NCBI RefSeq assembly: GCF_018881975.1
Contig: NZ_JACVPJ010000014.1
Coordinates: 1 to 52,565 of the forward strand
Length of the DNA stretch: 52,565 bases
Reading direction: 5' to 3'
DNA from: Polynucleobacter sp. JS-Safj-400b-B2
GTDB lineage: Bacteria > Pseudomonadota > Gammaproteobacteria > Burkholderiales > Burkholderiaceae
A model generated the notes under the pieces. That model saw nothing but the letters and a program-made list of their open reading frames with translations. It was not told where the DNA came from and searched no databases. Made by a program: the position numbers and the translations under genes. Positions 44,882 through 52,565 of this stretch are shown here, piece by piece (position 1 is the first letter of the stretch; each line of letters starts with the position of its first letter).

Positions 44882-45757
44882 CTAAGAAGCCCAAAGCCGT
44901 AATGGCTGAGCGTTCACACCATGGACTATAGGCCGTAACTTAGTCCATATATCCACCATCAAGTTTCTAGCGCTCTCAATATCACTTGATACTACCCGCA
45001 CTACTAGAATCCCTTGCGGCATGAATGTAACTCCAGCCCGCAATGAATCAGTCCAGGGCATCATCGCAGAAAATTGCTCAACCAATGCATTTGAGCAACG
45101 AGGGCCTATAGCCAATAAGGTAGAACAAATAGGCCATGGTCCCAGCTGAGGCAAAGACTTGGAATAAATATCTTGTGCATCAATATGCCCATTCTCAATC
45201 CAAATCAACTTACCATCACGCCTAACTTCGTTAAGCACATGAATATGCCCACTAGACCACTCCTCACCAGAGGCATGGCGACCAAGCATCATTGCATCCC
45301 AACCAATATATGAGGCGCTAGATGGAAGAATCAATTTTGTAAGGACATTCGAATTTGCCCCCTTAAAAAATATATTTTCTTGAGGAAGCCAATCTAGTTT
45401 GGCACCTTCGCCCAATTCAAACTGGATACTTTGTGTGGCTGGATTTTTAAATGATTTGTACCATTTGGTTGCGCTCGGTGTAGATAAGACTGTATGGCAG
45501 TCTGCACCAATAGAGACATCAATATCTAAGGTATCACCACCTGCAATTCCTGCCGGCGGATGAATGATGATCGAATGACATATGTCATCACCCTCAGGAT
45601 ATAAAGCCTTTTGTACTCGCAGCGGTCCCTCATGCAAACTTTTCTTAAGCACTGTACCAATTGGAGTGCGCTCATAAGATAGGCTCAGCTTAGCAAGCCA
45701 ACTAGGACTTAGTGACCTAAATAGTTGCTTAACTGCGTTGTCCGGAGCCAAAAACAT
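44882..45757 (-). CDS. ureD: Urease accessory protein UreD
   Basis: 291 residues with typical UreD stretches: GPLRVQKALYPEG, HPPAGIAGGDTLDIDV, TPSATKWYKS and WLPQENIFF. Scaffold for the UreFG activation complex. First urease gene, 36 nt after urtE; no separate promoter is obvious, so it is probably transcribed with urtABCDE. Confidence 0.93.
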   Translation of the reverse strand: MFLAPDNAVKQLFRSLSPSWLAKLSLSYERTPIGTVLKKSLHEGPLRVQKALYPEGDDICHSIIIHPPAGIAGGDTLDIDVSIGADCHTVLSTPSATKWYKSFKNPATQSIQFELGEGAKLDWLPQENIFFKGANSNVLTKLILPSSASYIGWDAMMLGRHASGEEWSSGHIHVLNEVRRDGKLIWIENGHIDAQDIYSKSLPQLGPWPICSTLLAIGPRCSNALVEQFSAMMPWTDSLRAGVTFMPQGILVVRVVSSDIESARNLMVDIWTKLRPIVHGVNAQPLRLWAS

Positions 45758-45793
45758 ATGGTTAAACCATCTTAGTGGATATCAGCATCCACT

Positions 45794-46486
45794 TTAAACC
45801 GAAATCATGCCCTGAACATCATTTACACCCATATCAGCACCTCTTCCTTGGGCGATAACTTCGCCGCGACTCATCACGATATAGTTATCAGAGAGCTCCT
45901 TGGCAAAGTCGTAATACTGCTCTACTAGTAAAACTGTAATACCCATCTCATCCACTAGCTTACGAAGGCAGCGGCCAATATCCTGAATGATCGAAGGCTG
46001 GATACCCTCTGTAGGCTCGTCTAAAATAATTAACTCAGGTTGTGACATCAGCGCACGACCAATGGCTAACTGCTGTTGCTGCCCACCTGATAAATCTCCG
46101 CCTCGTCGTGCTTTCATATCGGACAGGATTGGAAAGAGCTCGTAAATATATCCGGGAACATCTTTAGAGCTTGAAAATTTTGCAGCACCAATGAGTAGAT
46201 TTTCTTCTACTGTCAGTCTTGGAAAAATTTCTCGCCCTTGAGGAACATACGCAAAGCCAGCATCGACTCGAGACCAAGGAGATAAGCTAGCTAGCTCTTT
46301 TCTATCCCAGATTATCGAGCCAGTCTTGATTTTGACAACACCCATCAGCGATTTGAGTAAAGTGGTTTTACCTACTCCATTACGACCTAACAAACTGGTT
46401 AATTGCCCTTTGGGAACTTCAAAACTGATATTGCGCAATATATGGCTACCACCATAATATTGATTGAGGTCTTTGACGATTAACAT
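45794..46486 (-). CDS. urtE: Urea ABC transporter ATPase UrtE
   Basis: 230 residues, LivF-type ATPase: Walker A GRNGVGKTT, signature LSGGQQQQLAIGRAL, Walker B LIILDEPTEG and GIQPSIIQDIG typical of UrtE. Pairs with UrtD. Lies 2 nt after urtD. Confidence 0.95.
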   Translation of the reverse strand: MLIVKDLNQYYGGSHILRNISFEVPKGQLTSLLGRNGVGKTTLLKSLMGVVKIKTGSIIWDRKELASLSPWSRVDAGFAYVPQGREIFPRLTVEENLLIGAAKFSSSKDVPGYIYELFPILSDMKARRGGDLSGGQQQQLAIGRALMSQPELIILDEPTEGIQPSIIQDIGRCLRKLVDEMGITVLLVEQYYDFAKELSDNYIVMSRGEVIAQGRGADMGVNDVQGMISV

Positions 46487-46488
46487 GA

Positions 46489-47286
46489 TTAACGCCCTAA
46501 ATACGATTCGATAACACGTTCATCGCGCTTAACTTCATTTAAAGTACCTTCAGCTAATACTGAACCCTCAGCAAGGACAGTAACTTTCCCTTTTTCGCCT
46601 GCCAATGCAGCAACAAACTCCATATCATGCTCTACGACCATCATTGAGCACTGGCCCCGTAAAGAATTCAGTAATTGAGCTAAACGCATCGTCTCTTCAT
46701 CCGTCATGCCAGCTACAGGCTCATCAAGTAATAAGAGTTTAGGCTGCTGCATTAAGAGCATGCCTATTTCTAGGCGTTGCTTTTGACCGTGAGAGAGAAG
46801 ACCAGCTTCATGGTAGGCCTCTGACTCAAGCTGAGTAAGCGCTAGAACCGCTTCTATTAAGTGACGTCCCTCTAAATCCAATTTAGCCACTAATGAGTGA
46901 TGCCATGACTTATCCCCCGCCATTGCTAACTCTAGATTTTCCCAGACAGGATGCTGCTCAAAGACAGTAGGCTTTTGAAACTTACGCCCTATACCAATCT
47001 GGGCAATCTGAGGCTCATTTATTGCCATGAGATCAATAGTTGACCCTAAATATAAAGAGCCTTCAATGCCTGCAATGGTTGAACGGGTTTTGCCGGTAAT
47101 TACATCCATCAAAGTTGTTTTACCAGCGCCATTAGGACCAATCACGCAACGTAATTCACCAACATCTATTGTCATTGAGAGTTTATTGATAGCCTGAAAG
47201 CCATCAAAATTGACTGACAAATCTTCCACATACAGTATTCCTGTATGTGAGGTATCGATTCCTTTTTCAAGAAAGTGTGCACTCAT
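46489..47286 (-). CDS. urtD: Urea ABC transporter ATPase UrtD
   Basis: 265 residues, LivG-type ATPase: Walker A GPNGAGKTTLMDVITG, KTRSTIAGIEGS loop, IGIGRKFQKPTVFE, signature LSHGQKQRLEIGMLL and Walker B LLLLDEPVAGM. LSHGQKQ and KFQKPTVF mark UrtD. Overlaps urtC by 4 nt (ATGA). Confidence 0.95.
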   Translation of the reverse strand: MSAHFLEKGIDTSHTGILYVEDLSVNFDGFQAINKLSMTIDVGELRCVIGPNGAGKTTLMDVITGKTRSTIAGIEGSLYLGSTIDLMAINEPQIAQIGIGRKFQKPTVFEQHPVWENLELAMAGDKSWHHSLVAKLDLEGRHLIEAVLALTQLESEAYHEAGLLSHGQKQRLEIGMLLMQQPKLLLLDEPVAGMTDEETMRLAQLLNSLRGQCSMMVVEHDMEFVAALAGEKGKVTVLAEGSVLAEGTLNEVKRDERVIESYLGR

Positions 47287-48425
47287 TTAGAACCACCTTT
47301 CTTACCCAGCAATTGGTGATAGATGCCCAATAAACCATTGGGTAAGAATAAGGTTACCAATACAAACATGAGGCCCAAGAAGAATAACCAGTACTCTGCA
47401 AAGTTAGCCGTGAAAAAGCTTTTAGCTCCACTTACGGTAAATGCACCGATAATTGGGCCGAGTAAAGTACCGCGCCCGCCGACTGCAACCCAGATGGCCA
47501 TCTCAATTGAGTTCGTTGGAGACATCTCGCCTGGGTTAATGATTCCAACTTGAGGAACAAACAGGGCTCCTGCAATCGCACATAAGATAGCAGATACCAC
47601 CCAAATAAAGAGTTTGAATCCTAAGGGGTTGTAACCACAGAACATCAGTCGTGACTCAGCATCACGAACTGCTGTAATGACTCTGCCCATCTTAGATGTG
47701 ACTAGAGCTCTGCACAGAATAAAACTTCCCAACAAAATCAAAAAGGTAACAATAAACAGTGTGACACGAGTGCTTGGGGCGCTAATGGAGTAGCCCAAAA
47801 TACGCTTAAAGTCAGTAAACCCATTATTGCCACCAAAGCCAGTTTCATTTCTGAAGAACAAGAGCATGGCTGCATAAGTAAGGGCCTGGGTAATGATGGA
47901 GAAATACACACCTTTAATTCTGGAGCGGAATGCAAAGTATCCAAATATCCAAGAAATAATTCCAGGCACTAAAATTAACATCAAGAGCATCCACCAAAAG
48001 TGATCGCTGCCCTTCCAGAACCAAGGCAACTCTTTCCAGTCCAAGAAGACCATAAAATCTGGCAACTCACTTTTATAGACTCCATCAGTACCAATCTGGC
48101 GCATAAGGTACATGCCCATGATGTACCCACCGATCGCAAAAAACAATCCGTGGCCTAAGCTTAATATCCCACAATAACCCCATACCAAATCAAGCGCTAA
48201 GGCAGCAATTGCAAAACACATAATCTTGCCAATTAAAGTGAGCGCATAAGAAGACATATAAAAAATACTAGTCTCCGGAACTACTAATGAAAAAATGGGA
48301 ACACCTATCACAACGCAAAGCGTTAGTGCAACTAAAGCAATATAGGCACGCTTACTTAGAATCGATTCCCGTTCCGGGACCTGTAATCCGAAGCTTGAAG
48401 AAGGGGCAAGTTTTCTGATATCCAT
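47283..48425 (-). CDS. urtC: Urea ABC transporter permease UrtC
   Basis: 380 residues from ATG 48425; a TTG at 48434 is possible but overlaps urtB. LivM-type permease with CYGILSLGHGLFFAIGGYIMGMYLM and NNGFTDF, GGRGTLLGPIIGAF. Gap of one base to the urtB stop suggests coupling. Confidence 0.94.
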   Translation of the reverse strand: MDIRKLAPSSSFGLQVPERESILSKRAYIALVALTLCVVIGVPIFSLVVPETSIFYMSSYALTLIGKIMCFAIAALALDLVWGYCGILSLGHGLFFAIGGYIMGMYLMRQIGTDGVYKSELPDFMVFLDWKELPWFWKGSDHFWWMLLMLILVPGIISWIFGYFAFRSRIKGVYFSIITQALTYAAMLLFFRNETGFGGNNGFTDFKRILGYSISAPSTRVTLFIVTFLILLGSFILCRALVTSKMGRVITAVRDAESRLMFCGYNPLGFKLFIWVVSAILCAIAGALFVPQVGIINPGEMSPTNSIEMAIWVAVGGRGTLLGPIIGAFTVSGAKSFFTANFAEYWLFFLGLMFVLVTLFLPNGLLGIYHQLLGKKGGSK

Positions 48426-48426
48426 A

Positions 48427-50010
48427 TTAATCAACGCTCCTCCCTTTCAATGCGAAGAGGCCTTGAGGACGTCTTTGGATAAAGATGATAATAAATACTA
48501 AGATGGCGATCTTAGCTAATACGGCGCCGATAAATGGCTCAAGCAACTTGCTTGTAATTCCTAGACCAAATGCGCCATATATAGTGCCAGCAAGTTGTCC
48601 TACTCCACCAAGTACTACCACCATAAAGGAGTCAACAATATAGCTTTGACCTAAATCGGGGCCAACATTACCGATCTGTGAAAGCGCAACCCCACCCAAT
48701 CCAGCAATACCAGCACCAAAAGCGAATGCATACATATCAACACGAACCGTTTTAACACCCACACATGCTGCCATGGTTCTATTTTGAGTTACTGCTCTGA
48801 TAAAAAGCCCTAGTCGCGTTTTATTCAGAACCAGCCAAGTCACGATGACTACTGCGATAGCAAAAGCAAAAATAATGATACGGTTATAAGGAACAACTAA
48901 ATTTGGTAGCACTTGTATAGCACCAGACATCCAGCTGGGATTCGCTACTTCAACGTTTTGGGCGCCAAAAATAGTTCTCGTTAATTGGATCATCAGCAAG
49001 CTAACGCCAAATGTGGCAAGCAAGGTCTCTAGCGGACGGCCATATAAAAACTGAATGACTGTTCTCTCAATCAAAATACCAACTAATGCAGCTGCCAGAA
49101 AAGCTACTGGCATAGCAAATAATAAGTACCAATCTAAATAGCCTGGGGCGTATTGCCTAAAGAAGCCTTGAACTACATAGGTTGCATAGGCACCCACCAT
49201 GAGGAACTCACCATGAGCCATATTAATGACGCCAATTAAGCCATAAGTAATGGCTAGACCTAATGCGCAAAGCAAAAGGATGCTGCCATAACTAAAGCCT
49301 GCTATGACATTGCCCAGAATCTCACCACTAAACTCAGATTTCTTAATCTTGGCTAGCGCCTTTTCAGCAGCTTCTTGAACTACTCCACCCTCTTTTGTCA
49401 GTGGCGCCAATAAAGCTGCTACTTTTGAATCGCCACTATCGCCAAGCAGCTCAATAGCCTTTAATTTAGATTCTTGATTATCAGACTGCAAAGCCAGCAT
49501 CGCCCAAAGCTTTTCAACTTTTGCTTTGCGAGCAGGGTCATTCTCGGTAGCCAGTAATTTTTCAACCAAAGGAAGGGTATCTAGCTCAGGATCTTTCAGC
49601 AAGGCATCAACCGCTTTAGTCCGAATTTCAGGATCTGTGGATGCCAACTGCAAACCTAGTAATGAATTATCAACCTTTCCACGCAATTGATTATTGAGAA
49701 TGACATTTTGTAATTCATCAGACTTAACAGAAGCACTTTGCCCAGTAAGCGCATCAAGATATTGATCGCCTTTTTGAATAACTACTCCCTGAGGGGATAA
49801 AAAAAGACTTTCAGCGCTCAAGGCTTGAAGAATTTCTAAGGCTTCGGGACTGCCCTCTTTAGATAAATACTGAACTACTTTAACTTTGGCATCGTAGTTA
49901 TCAGTAAATAGAGGCTTTAAATCTGTCACATTAATTTTTGCAAAAGCAATTCCACAGAACAACAGGCAAGCAATCGATGGGATTAATTTTGAAAAAATAG
50001 AAAATTTCAT
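48427..50010 (-). CDS. urtB: Urea ABC transporter permease UrtB
   Basis: 527 residues: signal peptide (1-24), an N-terminal periplasmic extension with HEAT-like helical repeats (about 25-220) characteristic of UrtB, then the LivH-type permease (GVINMAHGEFLMVGAYATYVVQ; VVLGGVGQLAGTIYGA). The extension is normal for the family and absent from amino-acid permeases. Confidence 0.95.
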   Translation of the reverse strand: MKFSIFSKLIPSIACLLFCGIAFAKINVTDLKPLFTDNYDAKVKVVQYLSKEGSPEALEILQALSAESLFLSPQGVVIQKGDQYLDALTGQSASVKSDELQNVILNNQLRGKVDNSLLGLQLASTDPEIRTKAVDALLKDPELDTLPLVEKLLATENDPARKAKVEKLWAMLALQSDNQESKLKAIELLGDSGDSKVAALLAPLTKEGGVVQEAAEKALAKIKKSEFSGEILGNVIAGFSYGSILLLCALGLAITYGLIGVINMAHGEFLMVGAYATYVVQGFFRQYAPGYLDWYLLFAMPVAFLAAALVGILIERTVIQFLYGRPLETLLATFGVSLLMIQLTRTIFGAQNVEVANPSWMSGAIQVLPNLVVPYNRIIIFAFAIAVVIVTWLVLNKTRLGLFIRAVTQNRTMAACVGVKTVRVDMYAFAFGAGIAGLGGVALSQIGNVGPDLGQSYIVDSFMVVVLGGVGQLAGTIYGAFGLGITSKLLEPFIGAVLAKIAILVFIIIFIQRRPQGLFALKGRSVD

Positions 50011-50061
50011 TTGAGGTATTGGAAAACCTCCCCCGGAGGGGAGGTTAATTACTTTTAAGAA

Positions 50062-51321
50062 TTACTTCACTTCATCAGGCTTGCCTGCATTACCATCAAT
50101 ATATTGACTCCATGGTTTTGCACGAATAGTGGTTGGAGTTTTATAGATCACATTAAACTGACCATCCGCCTTGATTTCACCAATCATGACTGGCTTATAG
50201 AGATGGTGGTTACTACCCATTTCTTCTAAGTATCCACTAGGTGTTTGTACCTTTTGACCAATCATTGCCTTTCTAACTGCTGCCACATCAGTAGTTCCAG
50301 CTTTTTCAACGGCAGCCTTCCACATCTTGATACCAGTACTTGTAGCTTCCATTGGGTCATTAGTGATAGGCTTGCTTGCACCAGGTAGTCCTTTAGCTTT
50401 CGAATACTCTGACCACTGTTTAATCCAAGCTTCATTTACTGGGTTTTTCACTGACATGAAGTAATTCCAAGCAGCTAAATGACCAACCAATGGCTTAGTA
50501 TCAACACCGCGAAGCTCTTCTTCACCAACAGAGAAGGCTACAACAGGAACATCTTTAGCTTTCAAGCCTGCGTTACCTAGCTCTTTATAGAAAGGTACGT
50601 TTGAGTCACCATTAATGGTTGAAACAACCGCTGTCTTACCGCCTTGTGAGAACTTCTTAATATTAGCAACAATAGTTTGATAGTCGGAGTGACCAAATGG
50701 TGTGTATGTTTCTTGAATGTCCTCTTCTTTTACGCCCTTAGATTTTAAGAACGCACGAAGAATCTTGTTAGTTGTTCGTGGGTAAACATAGTCAGTACCT
50801 AACAGTACCCAACGCTTAGCACCACCACCTTCTTTGCTCATCAGATACTCAACCGCAGGAATTGCTTGTTGGTTTGGAGCCGCACCTGTATAGAACACAT
50901 TCTTAGACATTTCTTCACCCTCATACTGCACTGGGTAAAAAAGTAATCCATTTAATTCTTCAAATACTGGTAGAACTGACTTTCTAGAAACTGAGGTCCA
51001 GCAACCGAATACGACTGCGACCTTATCTTTAGAAAGTAATTGTCTAGCTTTCTCAGCAAACAATGGCCAATTGGAAGCTGGGTCAACCACTACGGGCTCT
51101 AATTTACGACCCATAACACCTCCAGCTTTATTGATTGCCTCAATCTCCATCAAAGCTACATCTTTTAGGGATGTCTCAGATATAGCCATCGTTCCCGATA
51201 AAGAATGCAAGACGCCGACTTTGATTGGCTCCTTGCTTTGAGCCATTGCTAAATGGCTCAAACCTGCAAAACTTAAAGCTGCAGCTAAAGTTGATAACTT
51301 CAGAATAGATCTACGTTTCAT
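50062..51321 (-). CDS. urtA: Urea-binding protein UrtA
   Basis: 419 residues with a signal peptide (MKRRSILKLSTLAAALSFAG to MAQS) and a periplasmic binding fold. LHSLSGTMAISETSLKDV, FGCWTSVSRKSVLPVFEE and YPVQYEGEEMSKNVFYTGAAPNQ are typical of urea-binding UrtA. Good AGAGGAG site before the ATG. First gene of the transport and urease array; control region upstream discussed separately. Confidence 0.95.
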   Translation of the reverse strand: MKRRSILKLSTLAAALSFAGLSHLAMAQSKEPIKVGVLHSLSGTMAISETSLKDVALMEIEAINKAGGVMGRKLEPVVVDPASNWPLFAEKARQLLSKDKVAVVFGCWTSVSRKSVLPVFEELNGLLFYPVQYEGEEMSKNVFYTGAAPNQQAIPAVEYLMSKEGGGAKRWVLLGTDYVYPRTTNKILRAFLKSKGVKEEDIQETYTPFGHSDYQTIVANIKKFSQGGKTAVVSTINGDSNVPFYKELGNAGLKAKDVPVVAFSVGEEELRGVDTKPLVGHLAAWNYFMSVKNPVNEAWIKQWSEYSKAKGLPGASKPITNDPMEATSTGIKMWKAAVEKAGTTDVAAVRKAMIGQKVQTPSGYLEEMGSNHHLYKPVMIGEIKADGQFNVIYKTPTTIRAKPWSQYIDGNAGKPDEVK

Positions 51322-51432
51322 CTCACTCCTCTTGGGTTAATTAGTCAAATGGGCAGGAATATTTAATGCCTTTATCCATTAAAGGATGTTTCACAATGGT
51401 GCAAATCCGATCAGTCACCAAAAATAGGCATA

Positions 51433-51449
51433 TGCACCAAAAATATGCA
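51433..51449. promoter_or_regulatory. Candidate NtrC-type operator upstream of urtA
   Basis: TGCACC-AAAAA-TATGCA matches the NtrC consensus TGCACC-N5-GGTGCA at one half fully and the other at four of six bases, about 112 nt before the urtA start. Nitrogen control of urea uptake is established in other bacteria. No properly spaced sigma-54 promoter was found, which weakens the call. Confidence 0.35.
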
Positions 51450-51685
51450 TAAAACTTAGAAAGATGGCACGATATCGGAGCATTTGCTGCAAGCGCAAAC
51501 AAGAAAGTCACCCCGTTGATAGATCTCAACATTTAATGTGATAACCATTGAAAATGTGCAGTAATTGCCTACACACTTTCGAGCATGCCCAGCGTTACTT
51601 AAAGTAACGCTCAAATGACCAAACCTCACCTTTAGTCTCAAAAGCTAGCTTTTTGTGTGCTTTAGGTTGAGTTTAGGTTCTCTGG

Positions 51686-51700
51686 TTATGAGAGCAGAAG
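51686..51700 (-). repeat. Degenerate repeat core, copy E
   Basis: TTATGAGAGCAGAAG is identical to the junction in copies B (27077 onward) where the tRNA anticodon loop meets the flank. Nothing else of the repeat is left around it. It ends the urea cassette 10 nt before the next gene stop. A 15-nt match could be chance, but its position and orientation fit the series. Confidence 0.5.
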
Positions 51701-51709
51701 GCTTTGGAT

Positions 51710-52565
51710 TTACTCATCATCCTCTTCGTCGTCATATTCATCCATCCAATCATAGGCAACCTTAAAGCCATCGCGATCTGGCTCACCTTGCCCGGGTAGA
51801 GGCTCACCCTCCTCTGCCATCTTAATAGCGTCTCTTTGATCTACCTCTTCTTTTGCCCACGTCAGCCAATCCTTAAGGTCTTCATTTGCATTGCGAATAC
51901 TCTCGTTAGATTGAACCTCTGCAATGAATCTTCTAATCTTTTGTAGTTGATCCCATTCTTGAGAAATAGTACTTAACTGCTCCCACTTCCATTCTTTGAC
52001 TTTAATAGCCCAAGCTCTGTCTAGTCTTTTTTGAGTTCGAATCTTCTGCTCAAGTTCGCGCTTTTCTCGCTCCTCTCTGGCTGCCTTAGCCTCAACAGCT
52101 ATTTCGCTAAAAATAACTAAAGCCTTTCCTAACTGACTTTCTAAGCTAGCCCTGGATGTATCTTTAATCGTTCTTCTGCCGTAAAGATCATCATGAGATA
52201 GATGAAGCTCTAATTTGCCACCCGATCCATATTCAATGGTTTCATAGTAGTCATGACTAGTACCGTTGTGCGACCAAGTTTTCTTCTTTTTAATTGGCTT
52301 ATCAAGCTTTGTACTTGCTTCGTATAAAGAGACAGAATACTTCTCACCATCTTTGATAAATCCAGTGACTTCTGGGTTCGAATAGCGCTTGTATTCAAAT
52401 GTGTCATAACCGTTCTTCTTAAGCTCAGTTACCAGGGTTAGAAGTGGCTCAGCAAATCTGAACACCCCGATAAGTGAATTCTCTGCTATTTTGATGGGCC
52501 CTATGGGCCAGAAAGTAGAGAGAGTAAATGGCAAGACGACCAAGACGTACCCACTCACCCAAGTT
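51710..52565 (-). CDS. Hypothetical coiled-coil protein (5' end cut by window)
   Basis: Up to 282 residues are visible from a GTG at 52558, and the frame stays open to the window edge. The N-terminal part suggests an alpha/beta body (NSLIGVFRFAEPLLTLVTEL), followed by a charged helical region (AKAAREEREKRELEQKIRTQKR, about 155-215) and an acidic tail (DEYDDEEDDE). No family recognised. The length and start cannot be settled from this window. Confidence 0.6.
   Translation of the reverse strand, partial: TWVSGYVLVVLPFTLSTFWPIGPIKIAENSLIGVFRFAEPLLTLVTELKKNGYDTFEYKRYSNPEVTGFIKDGEKYSVSLYEASTKLDKPIKKKKTWSHNGTSHDYYETIEYGSGGKLELHLSHDDLYGRRTIKDTSRASLESQLGKALVIFSEIAVEAKAAREEREKRELEQKIRTQKRLDRAWAIKVKEWKWEQLSTISQEWDQLQKIRRFIAEVQSNESIRNANEDLKDWLTWAKEEVDQRDAIKMAEEGEPLPGQGEPDRDGFKVAYDWMDEYDDEEDDE

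Larger units (their letters stand above)
51322..51709. other. Control region upstream of urtA
   Basis: 388 nt without a convincing gene. Short open frames on the minus strand here lack ribosome sites and protein-like composition. It holds the NtrC-like site (51433-51449), a GTTACTT-A-AAGTAAC perfect palindrome at 51596-51610 and the degenerate repeat copy E. Confidence 0.6.

Noticed and set aside
51465..51492. TGGCAC...TTGCTG as a sigma-54 promoter
   Set aside because: The two elements are 16 nt apart instead of about 5 and point away from urtA.
51341..51641. Two short minus-strand frames upstream of urtA
   Set aside because: No ribosome sites and composition unlike neighbouring proteins; the region reads as regulatory.
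1..52565. CRISPR arrays, toxin-antitoxin pairs, prophage genes
   Set aside because: No regularly spaced short repeats, Cas genes, phage structural genes or integrase genes were seen.

Overview
The window looks like a chromosomal stretch from a small-genome freshwater betaproteobacterium, most likely Polynucleobacter or a close relative in Burkholderiaceae. This is inferred from AT-leaning codon use, the protein sequences, a complete urtABCDE-ureDAJBCEFG cluster of burkholderial layout, a MaoC-Pta fusion beside DUF3141, and LplT. No 16S or other marker gene is present, so the genus is an inference. Most genes lie on the minus strand in long, tightly packed operons.

Layout. (1) 1-119: 3' end of an IS30-type transposase. 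(2) 473-8363 (minus): twelve tightly packed genes for thiol and xenobiotic chemistry and membrane functions: a carboxymuconolactone-decarboxylase-like protein, three glutathione S-transferases, flavin reductase, SDR, haloacid dehalogenase, DedA, ATP-grasp, DinB, YHS and DoxX. A divergent AraC gene that appears to have lost its ATG stands beside them. (3) 9566-17325: membrane-lipid genes: GDPD, LplT, a GT4 glycosyltransferase, an Mpo1-like membrane protein, a membrane-anchored class III aminotransferase, phosphatidylserine decarboxylase and a START-like secreted protein. (4) 17322-26827: small hypothetical genes, an alpha/beta hydrolase, tRNA-Cys, a beta-barrel protein, an ABC importer without a binding protein, a DUF3147 protein and a CDF cation exporter. 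(5) 27417-38566: a short-chain acyl-CoA and PHB-related operon (DUF3141, MaoC-Pta, AckA, CoA-transferase A and B, 3-hydroxybutyryl-CoA dehydrogenase), then GNAT, Pit phosphate transporter and CorA. (6) 39096-51321: urea uptake and urease in one direction, ending in an unusual outer-membrane barrel gene. (7) 51710-52558: a coiled-coil hypothetical gene cut by the window edge.

The most striking structural signal is a family of direct repeats at about 191, 9375, 26927, 38695 and 51686, all in the same orientation. Three contain an identical-length 45-nt antisense copy of the 3' half of a CAU-anticodon tRNA followed by that tRNA's own terminator; two are degenerate. They divide the window into four cassettes of roughly 9, 17.5, 12 and 13 kb with coherent functions (GST operon; lipid and mixed genes; acyl-CoA, phosphate and Mg genes; urea). 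This suggests serial insertion or exchange of modules at a tRNA-derived attachment site. No integrase is visible inside the window.
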